DNA of 64,000 bases from JAICJC01 sp963709425 (GTDB taxonomy: Bacteria > Actinomycetota > Thermoleophilia > Gaiellales > JAICJC01). The notes under the pieces are model-generated. The model worked only from the letters and a program-made list of their open reading frames with translations. It was not told where the DNA came from and made no database searches. The position numbers were made by a program, and so were the translations under genes. Below, piece by piece: positions 1-8,628 of the stretch. Numbering within the stretch: position 1 is the stretch's first letter; each line of letters opens with the position of its first letter. The DNA lies in the NCBI GenBank assembly GCA_963709425.1, contig CAVPWG010000002.1, positions 186,001-250,000 of the forward strand, written 5' to 3'.

Positions 1-560
1 CCGACCAGGCGCATCTGCGGCTCGGCGTTCGCGGCCTCCCGACGGCCCACCCCGACCGGTACGTGATGCAGGTGCTGTCGGCGATCCTCGGCGGGGGCAT
101 GTCGTCGCGCCTTTTCATCGAGGTGCGCGAGCGAAACGGCCTCGCCTACTACGTCTTCTGCCACCACTCGGCCTACGATGACGCCGGCACCCTCTTCTCG
201 CAGGCCGGAGTCGACATCGAGCGCATCGACCTGGCCGTGTCGACGATCGTCGGCGAGTTCGGGAAGCTGGCCGCCGAGCCGGTCGAGGACGACGAGCTGC
301 GCCGCACGAAGAACTTCCTGAAGGGCCGGCTGGTGCTCCAGCTGGAGGATCCGCGCGGCCTCCTGGGCTTCGGGCTCCGGCGCGAGGTGCTGGAGGACCG
401 CCTGACCGAGCCCGAGGAGGTGCTCGAGGGAATCGAGGCCGTGACTGCCGCCGACATCCAGCGGCTGGCGGGCGACGTGATCCGCGCCGACGCGCTCAAC
501 TTCGGCCTGGTCGGGCCGTTCGACGACGATCAGCGGTTCCTCGACCTCATGCACGTGTGA
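1..560 (+). CDS. M16 family zinc peptidase, C-terminal part (5' end outside window)
   Basis: The reading frame is open from base 3 back to the window edge, so the N-terminal half with the HxxEH zinc site lies outside. What remains is the second M16 domain. It carries the GGGMSSRLF segment followed by VRERNGLAYYV, the Arg/Tyr substrate-binding pair typical of processing-peptidase-like M16B proteins, and a helical C-terminal region. By family it should be a soluble metallopeptidase acting on peptides or small proteins; in actinobacteria it often lies near polynucleotide phosphorylase, which cannot be checked here. The stop overlaps the next start by GTGA, so the two genes are probably co-transcribed. 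Substrate unknown. Confidence 0.85.
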   Translation, partial: DQAHLRLGVRGLPTAHPDRYVMQVLSAILGGGMSSRLFIEVRERNGLAYYVFCHHSAYDDAGTLFSQAGVDIERIDLAVSTIVGEFGKLAAEPVEDDELRRTKNFLKGRLVLQLEDPRGLLGFGLRREVLEDRLTEPEEVLEGIEAVTAADIQRLAGDVIRADALNFGLVGPFDDDQRFLDLMHV

Positions 561-1210
561 GCGGGATCCGGCTCTACGCCATCCCGTTCTCGACGAACGT
601 CGAACGCGTGGCGCTCGCACTCGGCCACAAGGGCGTGGACGCCGAGGTCGTCATGTGCGACGCCGGCGACCGGAGGCCGATCCGCGAAGCGAGCGGCCAG
701 GATCTCGTGCCCGTGCTCGACGACGAGGGCTTCGTCGTCGTCGACTCGAGCCGCATCGTCGAGCACCTCGAGGAGCGCTTCCCCGACCCGCCGCTGTTTC
801 CGGCCGATGCGGCGCGCGAAGCCGAGATGCGGGTCTTCGTCGACTGGTTCAACCGGGTGTGGAAGGTGCCGCCGAACCGCATCGACCACGAGCTGGCCTC
901 GGAGGCGCCGGATCACGTCCTCGTCGAGGCGCTGGCCGCAGAGATGCGGGCGTCCCTCACGCTGTTCGAGGCGATGCTCGCCGGGCGCGACCACCTGCTC
1001 GCCGACGAGTTCTCGGCTGCCGACTGCGCCGCCTTCCCGTTCCTCAAGTACGGCCTCTGGCTGCGCGACGACGATGACGAGCGGTTCCACCGGATCCTGG
1101 CCGAGCACCTGGCACTGGACGGCGGCTACCCGGGGATCGAAGACTGGCTGCGGCGCGTCGACGAACGGCCACGCGTCTCCGGCGTGGTCGTCCACCCCGC
1201 CCACGGCTGA
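557..1210 (+). CDS. glutathione S-transferase-family protein
   Basis: This 217-residue protein has a thioredoxin-like N-terminal domain (about residues 1-75, starting IRLYAIPFSTNVERVALAL) and an all-helical C-terminal domain (about 85-205), the two-domain GST layout. The segment DLVPVLDDEG contains the cis-Pro position and VVDSSRIVEHLEE the following Ser/Arg that contacts the gamma-glutamyl group. Actinobacteria use mycothiol rather than glutathione, so the real thiol partner may differ. The GTG start overlaps the stop of the upstream peptidase gene (GTGA), suggesting translational coupling. Family assignment is strong; substrate and reaction are not known. Confidence 0.8.
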   Translation: MSGIRLYAIPFSTNVERVALALGHKGVDAEVVMCDAGDRRPIREASGQDLVPVLDDEGFVVVDSSRIVEHLEERFPDPPLFPADAAREAEMRVFVDWFNRVWKVPPNRIDHELASEAPDHVLVEALAAEMRASLTLFEAMLAGRDHLLADEFSAADCAAFPFLKYGLWLRDDDDERFHRILAEHLALDGGYPGIEDWLRRVDERPRVSGVVVHPAHG

Positions 1211-1219
1211 CCGCCGCCG

Positions 1220-2551
1220 TCAGGTCGTCGGAGCGGTGGTGCGCCTGCCGGCGGTGACGCGGCGCAGGGCGGCCAGCGCTGCGGGCAGGTCACCCGCGCG
1301 CTCCTCGATGTCGGCGAGCGTCTGCCAGACGTCGTCGAGGTAGTGCACGGCCACCGTCCCCGTGAGCACACCAGCGGCCTCGTGACACAGCCGCCGGGCC
1401 TCGTCGAGCTCGTCTCGCTCGAGCGCGATCTTCGCGAGCAGCGTGTAGAGCATCCCGGCCGTCCCGGGCTCGGTCGCTTCTGTCCGCCCGAGGCCCGCGC
1501 GCGCCAGCCTGTCGGCGTCGTCCAGCCGCCCGTCGAGCAGCGCCGAGCGCCCACGCTCGTAGTCGAGCAGGGCCAGCTCCGGCCCGGGAGCATCGCCGCG
1601 CTCGAGCGCCTCGCTGGCGCGGCCGAGCTCGGCGTCCGCCTCGGCCAGGCGGCTGCGGTCGAGCAGGATGCTCCCGAGCAGCACGTGCGACCGGCCGAGC
1701 AGGAGCAGGTGCTCGCCGCACGCCAGCGCCGACACGACCCGGCGCGCGTAGCGCTCCGCGAGCTCGACCTGGCCGTGTTCGGCGTACGTCCGCGAGATCG
1801 CCCACTCGAGCCTGGCGCGCGACACCGGATCGCGCAGCACGTCCCGGTCGCCCTTGACCAGATCCAGCGTCCGGTAGGCGTCGTCGGGGCGGCCGGCGTC
1901 GGTGTAGGCGCTGGCGAGCAGCACGCCGAAGCGGACGGCCAGCCCGGGGTCGCCCGGCTCAGCCCGAGCCTCGTCGAACGCCGCGCGGAGCACCTCGATG
2001 GAGCGGTTCATCCGGCCCAGCCCTGCGTACGCCCGCCCGAGCACCTCGTAGAGCGCCGGTCGCGCACGGGTCGACACCGGCACCGGCGCCGCCTCGATCG
2101 CCTCCTCGCACAGCCGCACGGCCTCGGCGTCACGGCGGGCCTCGGCGGCGAGGTGGGCGAGCTCCTCGAGCAGCCGGCTCTCGGCCCGCCGGTCGCCGAT
2201 CCGGCGTGCGTCGTCCAGGGCATGCCGCACATCGTCGCCGGCGGTCTCGTCACCCATCCGGACGGCCAGCTCCAGATCGAGCAGACGCGTCTCGGGGATC
2301 CGTGTGCGGATGTCCCGCCCGCCGAGGTCCTCGAGGGTGACGCCCAGCTTCTCGGCCAGATCGGCCATGACGGTGACCGACGGGATGCGCTGCCCGCGCT
2401 CGACTCGAGACAGGTATCCCGGCGAGCAGCCCGGGCCGGCGATCTGGCGGAGAGAGAGGCCGCGCTGCCGGCGCAGGTCGCGGATCCTGCGGCCGACGGC
2501 GGCCGGATCGTCGACGTGGAAGGCCGGCCGCGGGACGCCGCCCCTAGGCAC
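1220..2551 (-). CDS. XRE-family transcriptional regulator with TPR-like repeats
   Basis: Residues about 15-75 form a helix-turn-helix of the XRE/Cro type (VGRRIRDLRRQRGLSLRQIA, then SPGYLSRVERGQRIPSV). The remaining about 365 residues are Ala/Leu/Arg-rich helical repeats resembling tetratricopeptide repeats, with recurring LGRAYAGLGRMNRSIEVL-like units. This HTH-plus-TPR architecture is common in actinobacterial regulators that sense a peptide or protein ligand through the TPR part. The GTG start overlaps the stop of the M24 peptidase gene upstream on the same strand by 8 bases, so the peptidase and regulator are probably one operon. Target genes are not evident. Confidence 0.8.
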   Translation of the reverse strand: MPRGGVPRPAFHVDDPAAVGRRIRDLRRQRGLSLRQIAGPGCSPGYLSRVERGQRIPSVTVMADLAEKLGVTLEDLGGRDIRTRIPETRLLDLELAVRMGDETAGDDVRHALDDARRIGDRRAESRLLEELAHLAAEARRDAEAVRLCEEAIEAAPVPVSTRARPALYEVLGRAYAGLGRMNRSIEVLRAAFDEARAEPGDPGLAVRFGVLLASAYTDAGRPDDAYRTLDLVKGDRDVLRDPVSRARLEWAISRTYAEHGQVELAERYARRVVSALACGEHLLLLGRSHVLLGSILLDRSRLAEADAELGRASEALERGDAPGPELALLDYERGRSALLDGRLDDADRLARAGLGRTEATEPGTAGMLYTLLAKIALERDELDEARRLCHEAAGVLTGTVAVHYLDDVWQTLADIEERAGDLPAALAALRRVTAGRRTTAPTT

Positions 2552-3689
2552 GGATCTCCATGTCGTAGGGGAAGTCGGTCAGCACCTCGGCTCCATCGTC
2601 GCGGACGACGGCCAGATCCTCGAGCCGCACACCGCCGAAGCCCTTCCGATAGACGCCCGGCTCGATGGTGACGACGTCGCCCGCGATCAGGTCGTCGCCG
2701 GAGAGCCCCATGCTCGGGGCCTCGTGCACCTCGAGGCCCACGCCGTGGCCGAGACCATGGAAGAAGTCCTCGTCGAGCGTCTCCCCCATCGGGACGCTTC
2801 GCTCTGTCCGGTAGCCGCCGGCCTCGATCGCGTCACATGCGGCCTCCCACACCTGGCGGCCGTTCACGCCCGTGCGGATCGCCTCCGTCGACCGCTTCAC
2901 CGCCTCGAGGACGGTCGCGTGCATATGGCTGAGCATTTCGGGCGCCTCGCCGAAACAGAACGTGCGCGTCATGTCGGCGCAGAATCGGCTCTCGGCATGC
3001 GTCGGGAAGATGTCGACGATCAGCGACTCGCCCGCCCGCACCGGGCCCGTGCCGAGCTCGTGCACGAACGCCCCCTGAGGGCCGGGGCTCGTGATCGGCG
3101 GCTCACCCTCGCAGCCATGAGCGCGAAGGGTCGCGATCACCTCGGACCGGACGCGCTCAGCGGTCAGCTCCTCGCCCTCGAAGACGAGGCCGTCGCCCCG
3201 CACCGACGACGAGCCGAGGATCTCGACGACGCGGCCCATCGCCGCCTCCGTGGCGCGCTGGGCCGCGCGGATCCCGGCGAGCGCGTGCTCATCCTTGGCC
3301 CGCCGCCGAAGCTGGAACTGCTCTCGGTCGGGGCGGACGGCCACGCCCTTGCCGCGCAGGTGGTCGGCGGCGACGACAGGGAACGTCGGCGGCACGACCA
3401 CCTCGCTCAGGCCGAGGTCGTCGACAACCCGGCCCAGGATCTCGATCTGGGCGTCGTCCCAGCCCATCCCTCCGGCGACCAGCTCCCGCGCCCCGAACTT
3501 GGAGCTGAGCAGGACGTCGGTGGCCCGGGAGTTGCGGCGGGCGGCGTCGGCCTCGATCTCGCTCGTCACGATCAGGCGCTGACCGTTCGTCTCGACGTAG
3601 ATGAAGGGATCGACGATCGAGACGCCGGTGGCCAGAAACAGGTCGGCGTCGCGGAGGGAATCGGCGAACATGAGCAGTCCCGTGGTCAT
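2544..3689 (-). CDS. M24 metallopeptidase (Xaa-Pro aminopeptidase/dipeptidase family)
   Basis: 381 residues with an N-terminal creatinase-like domain (about 1-140) and a C-terminal pita-bread catalytic domain (about 145-381). All five metal ligands of the family can be placed: Asp in LIVDIFP, Asp in CADMTRTF, His in HGLGHGVGLEVHE, Glu in TIEPGVY and Glu in VRLEDL. It should therefore be an active two-metal exopeptidase, cleaving N-terminal residues ahead of proline or dipeptides ending in proline. It is cytoplasmic, with no signal peptide. It sits divergently from the amidohydrolase at 3729 and overlaps the downstream XRE regulator gene. Exact substrate preference cannot be read from sequence. 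Confidence 0.88.
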   Translation of the reverse strand: MTTGLLMFADSLRDADLFLATGVSIVDPFIYVETNGQRLIVTSEIEADAARRNSRATDVLLSSKFGARELVAGGMGWDDAQIEILGRVVDDLGLSEVVVPPTFPVVAADHLRGKGVAVRPDREQFQLRRRAKDEHALAGIRAAQRATEAAMGRVVEILGSSSVRGDGLVFEGEELTAERVRSEVIATLRAHGCEGEPPITSPGPQGAFVHELGTGPVRAGESLIVDIFPTHAESRFCADMTRTFCFGEAPEMLSHMHATVLEAVKRSTEAIRTGVNGRQVWEAACDAIEAGGYRTERSVPMGETLDEDFFHGLGHGVGLEVHEAPSMGLSGDDLIAGDVVTIEPGVYRKGFGGVRLEDLAVVRDDGAEVLTDFPYDMEIRA

Positions 3690-3728
3690 GCGGACAAGCT
3701 ATCACCCGCCCGCTGGTAGCGTTCGGCC

Positions 3729-4862
3729 GTGCCCACGCCGGGGTTCGATCGCCTCCTCACCGAGCATTTCGCGCGCATCCGCTCCACGTTCCCCGACGAC
3801 ATCCGGGTCTGGGACGCGCATACGCACCTCGGCGTGGACGAGGACGGGTTCACGCAATCTCCGGAGGAGCTCCTGGATGCGATGCGCCGGTACGGCGTCG
3901 ATCGCTGCTTCACGTTCCCGCTGAACGACCCCGATCGCTTCCCGGCCTACCGGGTGCCCAACGACCGCGTGCTGGAGTGGGCGGCGGCCTCGGACGGCGC
4001 GCTCGTTCCCTTCTGCCGGCTCGACCTGACCGCCGATCCGATCGCCGAGGCCGACCGCTGTCTCGACAAGGGCGCGAAGGGCATCAAGCTGCACCCCCGG
4101 GCGCAGAAGTTCGATTTCGGCGAGCGCGGCCTCGATCCGGTGTTCCGGCTCGCCGCCGAGCGGCGCGTGCCGATCCTGATCCACGCCGGACGCGGCCTGC
4201 CGGCGATCGCGGAGGACCTCCAACGCCTCGTCGAGCACCACCCGGACGCCCAGCTCATCCTGGCGCACGCTGCCATCGCCGACCTCCAGCACATCGGGCG
4301 GACGCTGCTCAACCACCCCAACGTGCTCTACGACACGTCCGTCTGGTCGAACACCGACCTGCGCGCGCTCCTGGCGACAGTCGCCCCCGAGCAGATCGCG
4401 TTCGCGAGCGACGCGCCGTACGGCGCGCCGGCCATCGCTCAGATCCAGGTCGGGACGGCGCTGAACCGCGCCGGCGCGACGCCCGACCAGGTGCGGGCCA
4501 TCATGTGGGGGAACGCCGAGCGCGCCGCCCGCGGCCAGTCGGCGCCGGCGCTCTCGCCCCCGCTCGTGGCCCGCGACCGGACGGTGCCGCTCCAGCGCGT
4601 GCGCGTCCACGAATACCTGATCATGGCCACCACGCTGCTCTGGACGCGGCTTCCGGACACGCCGGGCGCCGTCGGGCTCGCCCGACGGGCCTGCGACACC
4701 AACGGGAGCTCCGAGCTGGCGGCCGTGGAGGCCCTCCTTGACCTGGCCCAGGAGCTCTGGACGCAGTCGCTCGCGATCGAGGATCCCGACGCCGCCCGCA
4801 CGTACGGCCGCGCGGCGGCCCGCACGCTGCAGATCGCCGACTCGATCGTGCTCGACGTGTGA
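3729..4862 (+). CDS. amidohydrolase-family metal-dependent hydrolase with helical C-terminal extension
   Basis: Residues about 25-270 form a TIM-barrel amidohydrolase (amidohydrolase_2 type). The visible metal-site pieces are DAHTHLG near residue 29, KGIKLHPRAQ, ILIHAGRG, LILAHAAI and the late Asp in FASDAPYG. Residues about 270-377 are a separate helical extension not typical of the family. The likely chemistry is hydrolysis or decarboxylation of a small carboxylated or amide substrate in the cytoplasm, but the sequence does not identify it. A TAGCGT box lies 8 bases before the GTG start. The stop overlaps the GTG of the nucleotidyltransferase gene, so the two are probably co-transcribed. 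Confidence 0.8.
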   Translation: MPTPGFDRLLTEHFARIRSTFPDDIRVWDAHTHLGVDEDGFTQSPEELLDAMRRYGVDRCFTFPLNDPDRFPAYRVPNDRVLEWAAASDGALVPFCRLDLTADPIAEADRCLDKGAKGIKLHPRAQKFDFGERGLDPVFRLAAERRVPILIHAGRGLPAIAEDLQRLVEHHPDAQLILAHAAIADLQHIGRTLLNHPNVLYDTSVWSNTDLRALLATVAPEQIAFASDAPYGAPAIAQIQVGTALNRAGATPDQVRAIMWGNAERAARGQSAPALSPPLVARDRTVPLQRVRVHEYLIMATTLLWTRLPDTPGAVGLARRACDTNGSSELAAVEALLDLAQELWTQSLAIEDPDAARTYGRAAARTLQIADSIVLDV

Positions 4863-5395
4863 TCAGCGCCGTCGTCCTCGCGGCCGGGGAGGGCCGCCGA
4901 TTCGGGGGAAGGAAGCAGCTGCACCCGGTCGACGGCCTGCCGATGCTCGAGCGCGTGCTCCTGGCGGTCGCGGCGGGCGGAATCGACGAGCGCGTCGTCG
5001 TGCTCGGCGCGCACGCCGAGGACATCCTGGCTGCGGTCGACCTGCACGGCGCCCGGGCGGTCGTGTGCGAGGCGTGGCGCGACGGCCCGGCGGCGTCGCT
5101 TCACGCCGGGCTCGGGGCGCTGCCGGAGGCTTCGGACCGAGCGCTCGTGGTGCTCGGCGACGGGCCTGCACTCGACCCTGCGGCCGTCGCGCGGATGGCC
5201 GCGGCGCCTTCGGGGTCGCGCGCGCTCGCGGCCGACTACGGCGGCGGGCGGTCGCACCCCGTTGTGGTCCCGCGGCCGCTCTGGGACCAGATCCCCCGGC
5301 ACGGCGAGACGCCGGTCAGGCCGCTGGGCGCGGACCTCGTCGACTGCCGCGACCTGCGGGCGCCGGGCGATGTCGACTACGCGACGTCGTCCTGA
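4859..5395 (+). CDS. MobA/MocA-like nucleotidyltransferase
   Basis: 178 residues opening with AVVLAAGEGRRFGGRKQL, the nucleotide-binding glycine loop plus Lys of GT-A fold NTP transferases such as MobA, MocA and IspD. LVVLGDGPALDP supplies the metal-binding Asp region (MobA usually has GDxP). It could attach CMP or GMP to a molybdopterin-type cofactor or charge a sugar phosphate, but no molybdenum-cofactor gene lies nearby, so the partner pathway is unknown. GTG start overlaps the amidohydrolase stop. The 3' end overlaps the convergent anti-sigma gene by 19 bases. Confidence 0.75.
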   Translation: MISAVVLAAGEGRRFGGRKQLHPVDGLPMLERVLLAVAAGGIDERVVVLGAHAEDILAAVDLHGARAVVCEAWRDGPAASLHAGLGALPEASDRALVVLGDGPALDPAAVARMAAAPSGSRALAADYGGGRSHPVVVPRPLWDQIPRHGETPVRPLGADLVDCRDLRAPGDVDYATSS

Positions 5396-5622
5396 CCGCA
5401 GCAGCGCAGCCGCAGCCGGTCGACGAACCCGGCCGGCACGGGGTCGCCGGAGCAGCAGTCCTTCACGACCTCGCGCAGGCGCCGCTCGAAGATGTACCGG
5501 TCGTTGCAGTAGTCGCACTCGCGCAGGTGCACGTCGATCCGGGACACCTCGGCCTCGGTCAGGGCGCGGTCCAGGTACGGCTGGATGAGGTGCTCGGCCC
5601 CGTGGCAGGGATCGACGCTCAT
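5377..5622 (-). CDS. rsrA: zinc-containing anti-sigma factor, RsrA-like
   Basis: 81 residues with the ZAS signature H-x3-C-x2-C at HLRECDYC (His32, Cys36, Cys39), an N-terminal PCHGAEH and a C-terminal Cys-rich tail (DCCSG and RCCGQ). In this family zinc is held by His and Cys; oxidation to a disulfide releases zinc and the bound sigma factor. ATG is chosen at 5622, overlapping the sigma gene stop as ATGA, the usual sigR-rsrA coupling. Function as the redox switch for the adjacent sigma factor is inferred from motif and gene pair. The extra C-terminal CC pairs are worth noting as possible additional thiol sensors. Confidence 0.88.
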   Translation of the reverse strand: MSVDPCHGAEHLIQPYLDRALTEAEVSRIDVHLRECDYCNDRYIFERRLREVVKDCCSGDPVPAGFVDRLRLRCCGQDDVA

Positions 5623-6215
5623 GCCGCGCCCTCCTGCTCGGCGAGCTCGGCGAGCCGCTGCTTCAGGAGGCGCCGGCCGCGGTAGAGACGCGACATGACC
5701 GTCCCGATCGGGATCCCGAGGATCTCGGCGGCGTCGGCATAGGAGAACTCGCCGACGTCCACCAGCACGACCACCTCGCGGAAGTTCTCCGGCACGGACC
5801 CCAGCGCGTCGACGACGCCGCTCCCGGACAGGCGCGCGAGGACGCGCTCCTGCGGCTCGCGACCCGTGTCGGCAAGGCGGTTGTAGAGGTAGTAGTCGCC
5901 CTGCTCGTCGAGCGGCTCGGACGGCGGGCGCCGGCTCTGGCGGCGGAGCTCGTCCATGTTGGCGTTCCGCATGATGGTCGCGAGCCAGGCGGCCAGGTTG
6001 GTGCCCGGCGTGTACGAGCGCCACGCCCGGAAGGCGCGCAGATAGGTCTCCTGGACGAGGTCCTCGGCCGTCTGCGACGACCCCGTCAGCCGAAGCGCGA
6101 TGCGGTACAGGTGCTCGGCGTGGGTCAGCGCCTCCTCCTCGAACTGGGTGCGGTCGCCCGCAGCCGCAGCCTGCCCGGCGCCCGGTGAGGGCGGGGAGTC
6201 GTGCTCGGGGGCCAT
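5619..6215 (-). CDS. sigR: ECF RNA polymerase sigma factor, SigR/SigH-like (thiol-oxidative stress)
   Basis: From the ATG at 6215 the protein is 198 residues. Region 2 is clear (HAEHLYRIALRLTGSSQTAEDLVQETYLRAF), as is region 4 (LPENFREVV-like segment, then YADAAEILGIPIGTVMSRL). The frame is open upstream to 6299, but that start would lie upstream of the SigR-type promoter at 6257-6284, so an internal start is needed; 6245 (ATG) is an alternative. Paired with a ZAS anti-sigma gene, it should direct RNA polymerase to disulfide-stress genes (thioredoxin, mycothiol and protease functions in Streptomyces and mycobacteria). The promoter implies autoregulation. Confidence 0.9.
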   Translation of the reverse strand: MAPEHDSPPSPGAGQAAAAGDRTQFEEEALTHAEHLYRIALRLTGSSQTAEDLVQETYLRAFRAWRSYTPGTNLAAWLATIMRNANMDELRRQSRRPPSEPLDEQGDYYLYNRLADTGREPQERVLARLSGSGVVDALGSVPENFREVVVLVDVGEFSYADAAEILGIPIGTVMSRLYRGRRLLKQRLAELAEQEGAA

Positions 6216-6256
6216 GCCGGCGAGCGTATCAGCCAGGAGAAGCATGCACTCTAGGG

Positions 6257-6284
6257 AACGCCGGGGCCCCGATCTCCATTCCCC
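6257..6284 (-). promoter_or_regulatory. SigR-type promoter for the sigR-rsrA operon
   Basis: On the minus strand GGGAAT (6283-6278, preceded by one more G) is followed by exactly 18 bases and GTT (6259-6257). This matches the GGGAAT-N18-GTT consensus of SigR/SigH promoters in actinobacteria. It lies 42 bases upstream of the chosen sigR ATG, so the sigma factor should amplify its own synthesis after release from RsrA. Confidence 0.75.
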
Positions 6285-6305
6285 GCGAGTTTTAGTCACT
6301 TCGGC

Positions 6306-6311
6306 TAATAT
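6306..6311 (+). promoter_or_regulatory. candidate -10 box for nadBCA
   Basis: TAATAT at 6306-6311 lies 11 bases before the nadB GTG and is the best -10 match in the 107-base gap shared with sigR. No convincing -35 is visible at the usual spacing. The transcript would have almost no 5' leader. Confidence 0.35.
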
Positions 6312-6322
6312 GGCGCGGCGCC

Positions 6323-7813
6323 GTGCGCGAACGAGCGTCTCATCGCACCGACGTCCTGATCGTCGGCGCAGGGCTCGCGGGGCTCTACGCCTCCCTCGAG
6401 GCAGCGACGCGCGGCGCCGCGACGACGCTCGTCACCAAAGGCTCGCTCCAATCGTCGAACTCGTTCATGGCGCAGGGCGGCATCGCGGCGGCCGTCGGCC
6501 CCGGCGACGACCCGGCGCTCCACATCGCCGACACGCTCGCCGTTGGGCGGGGCCTCGCCGATCCGGCAGCCGTGCAGGTGCTGGTGCGAGACGGCGTCCG
6601 CCGCGTGGCCGACCTCGAGCGGCTCGGCGTCCGCTGGGATCGTGACGCCGGCGGCCGTCCGCAGCTTGCCCGGGAGGGCGGGCACAGCCGTCACCGCATC
6701 TTCCACGCAGACGGCGCGGCGACCGGCGCGGCCATCGCGCGGACGCTGATCTCCCGGGTCCTGGCAGACCCGCGGATCCGGGTCGTTGACCACGCCGCTG
6801 CGATCGGCCTTCTGAGCGACGGCGAGGGCTGCGCCGGCGCCTGGGTCCTCGGCCGCGACGAGCTCGTCCCGATCCGGGGGCGGATGACGCTCCTGGCCAC
6901 CGGCGGCGCGTGCGCGCTCTATTCCCGCACGACGAACCCGCCGGGCGCGACGGGCGACGGCATCGCGATCGCCCACCGGGCGGGCGCCGACGTCCGCCAC
7001 ATGGAGTTCGTGCAGTTCCACCCGACGGCGGTGGCGACGGCCGGGCGCGCGTTTCTGGTGTCGGAGGCCGTCCGCGGCGAGGGCGCCCACCTCGTCACCG
7101 AGACCGGCGAGCGATTCATGCCGGACGAGCATCCCGACGCGGAGCTCGCGCCCCGCGACGTCGTGACGCGCGTGATCCAGGCTCGCCTCGACGCCGGCCA
7201 GGCCAGTTACCTGTCGCTGCGCCACCTCGACCCGGATCTCGTCGGCCGCCGTTTCCCGACGCTCGTAGAGGGATGCGCACGCCTCGGGATCGACCTTCGC
7301 CGAGACCCCGTGCCCGTCGCCCCGGCCGCCCACTACCTGATGGGCGGGATCACGACGGATCTCGACGGGGCGACGTCGCTCGCCGGCCTCTACGCCTCGG
7401 GCGAGAGCGCCTGCACCGGGGCGCATGGCGCGAACCGGCTGGCGTCGAACTCGCTCCTGGAGTGCTTCGTGTTCGCCCACCGCGCGGTCGCCGCCGGCCT
7501 TGACGCCGCCCAGCCGCCGGCGGCCGACGGCCCACCCCCGACCGGCCGCTCGCGCGGGCGCCGCTGCGCCGAGCTTCGGCGCAGGATGTGGGACGGCGCG
7601 GGTCCGGTGCGTGACCGGGACGAGCTCGAACGACTCGCTGCCTGGCTCGACGGCCGGCCGGAGTCGAACCCCGTCCGCGTCGCAAGCCTGATCGCGGCGG
7701 CCGCGCTCGAGCGGCGCGAGAGCCGCGGATCGCACCTGCGCCGCGACTATCCCGACCCCGACCCGGCTTTGGAGGCGGCCGTGCCATGCAGAGCGACGTC
7801 ATCGGCGACGTGA
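6323..7813 (+). CDS. nadB: L-aspartate oxidase
   Basis: 496 residues. The FAD dinucleotide-binding loop is at VLIVGAGLAGLYASLEA (about 11-27), followed by SSNSFMAQGGIAAA, HMEFVQFHPTAV, the catalytic-region EAVRGEGAHLV with its Arg, and GLYASGESACTGAHGANRLA, all hallmarks of NadB. It oxidises L-aspartate to iminoaspartate, the first step of de novo NAD synthesis, and passes it to NadA. GTG start at 6323. The gene overlaps nadC by 28 bases and heads nadB-nadC-nadA. The C-terminal about 100 residues are Arg/Ala-rich, as usual for the helical cap of the family. Confidence 0.95.
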   Translation: MRERASHRTDVLIVGAGLAGLYASLEAATRGAATTLVTKGSLQSSNSFMAQGGIAAAVGPGDDPALHIADTLAVGRGLADPAAVQVLVRDGVRRVADLERLGVRWDRDAGGRPQLAREGGHSRHRIFHADGAATGAAIARTLISRVLADPRIRVVDHAAAIGLLSDGEGCAGAWVLGRDELVPIRGRMTLLATGGACALYSRTTNPPGATGDGIAIAHRAGADVRHMEFVQFHPTAVATAGRAFLVSEAVRGEGAHLVTETGERFMPDEHPDAELAPRDVVTRVIQARLDAGQASYLSLRHLDPDLVGRRFPTLVEGCARLGIDLRRDPVPVAPAAHYLMGGITTDLDGATSLAGLYASGESACTGAHGANRLASNSLLECFVFAHRAVAAGLDAAQPPAADGPPPTGRSRGRRCAELRRRMWDGAGPVRDRDELERLAAWLDGRPESNPVRVASLIAAAALERRESRGSHLRRDYPDPDPALEAAVPCRATSSAT

Positions 7814-8628
7814 TCGCGCGCGCGCTCGCCGAGGATGTCGGCACGGGCGACGTGACCACCGAGGCCGCGGTTCCCGCCGACCTGGAGGTGACGGCGGACG
7901 TCGTCGTGAAGGCCGCTGGGGTCATCTGCGGGCTGGCGGAGCTCATCACGTGCGTACGGCTGCTCGATCCGGACGCAGAGATGCAGCTCTTCGCCGCCGA
8001 CGGAGACCTGGTCGCCGCGCCCCCCGACACGGTCGCCCGGATCCGCGGCAGGGCCCAGGCCGTTCTGAGCGCCGAGCGCACTGGCCTGAACCTCGTGCAG
8101 CGGATGTCCGGCATCGCGACCGCGACCCGGGCCTACGTCGAGGCGGTGCGCGGCACCCGGGCCGAGATCCTGGACACGCGAAAGACAGCCCCAGGTCTGC
8201 GGTTCCTCGACAAGAGGGCCGTCGCATGCGGCGGCGGGCAGAACCATCGGATGGGCCTCGACGACGCCATCCTCATCAAGGACAACCACGTGGCGATTGC
8301 GGGCGGGATCGTGCCTGCGATCGAGGCTGCCGCAGCGGCCCATCCGGATCTCGCCGTCGAGGTGGAGGTCGACGACCTCGCCCAGCTCGAGGAGGCACTC
8401 GCCGCCGGCGCCGACACGATCCTGCTCGACAACATGGATCCCGGGCTTCTGCGCCGGGCCGTCGCCCGCGTCGCGGGTCGCGCCCAGCTCGAGGCCTCGG
8501 GCGGCATCACGCTCGACACCGTCCGCGCCGTCGCCGAGACCGGCGTCGACGCGATCTCGATCGGGGCCCTCACGCACTCGGTGACGGCACTCGACGTCTC
8601 CCTGGAGGTACATCCGTGGCAGTCATGA
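7786..8628 (+). CDS. nadC: nicotinate-nucleotide pyrophosphorylase (quinolinate phosphoribosyltransferase)
   Basis: 280 residues, normal length. Family motifs are LAEDVGTGDVT near the N-terminus, AERTGLNLVQRMSGIAT, EILDTRKTAPGLR and KDNHVAIAGG, then EVEVDDLAQLEEAL and ILLDNMDP forming the barrel phosphate and quinolinate sites. It converts quinolinate and PRPP to nicotinate mononucleotide, CO2 and PPi, the last step of the three encoded here. The start lies inside nadB (28-base overlap) and the end overlaps nadA by 13 bases, so the three are translated from one message. Confidence 0.95.
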   Translation: MQSDVIGDVIARALAEDVGTGDVTTEAAVPADLEVTADVVVKAAGVICGLAELITCVRLLDPDAEMQLFAADGDLVAAPPDTVARIRGRAQAVLSAERTGLNLVQRMSGIATATRAYVEAVRGTRAEILDTRKTAPGLRFLDKRAVACGGGQNHRMGLDDAILIKDNHVAIAGGIVPAIEAAAAAHPDLAVEVEVDDLAQLEEALAAGADTILLDNMDPGLLRRAVARVAGRAQLEASGGITLDTVRAVAETGVDAISIGALTHSVTALDVSLEVHPWQS

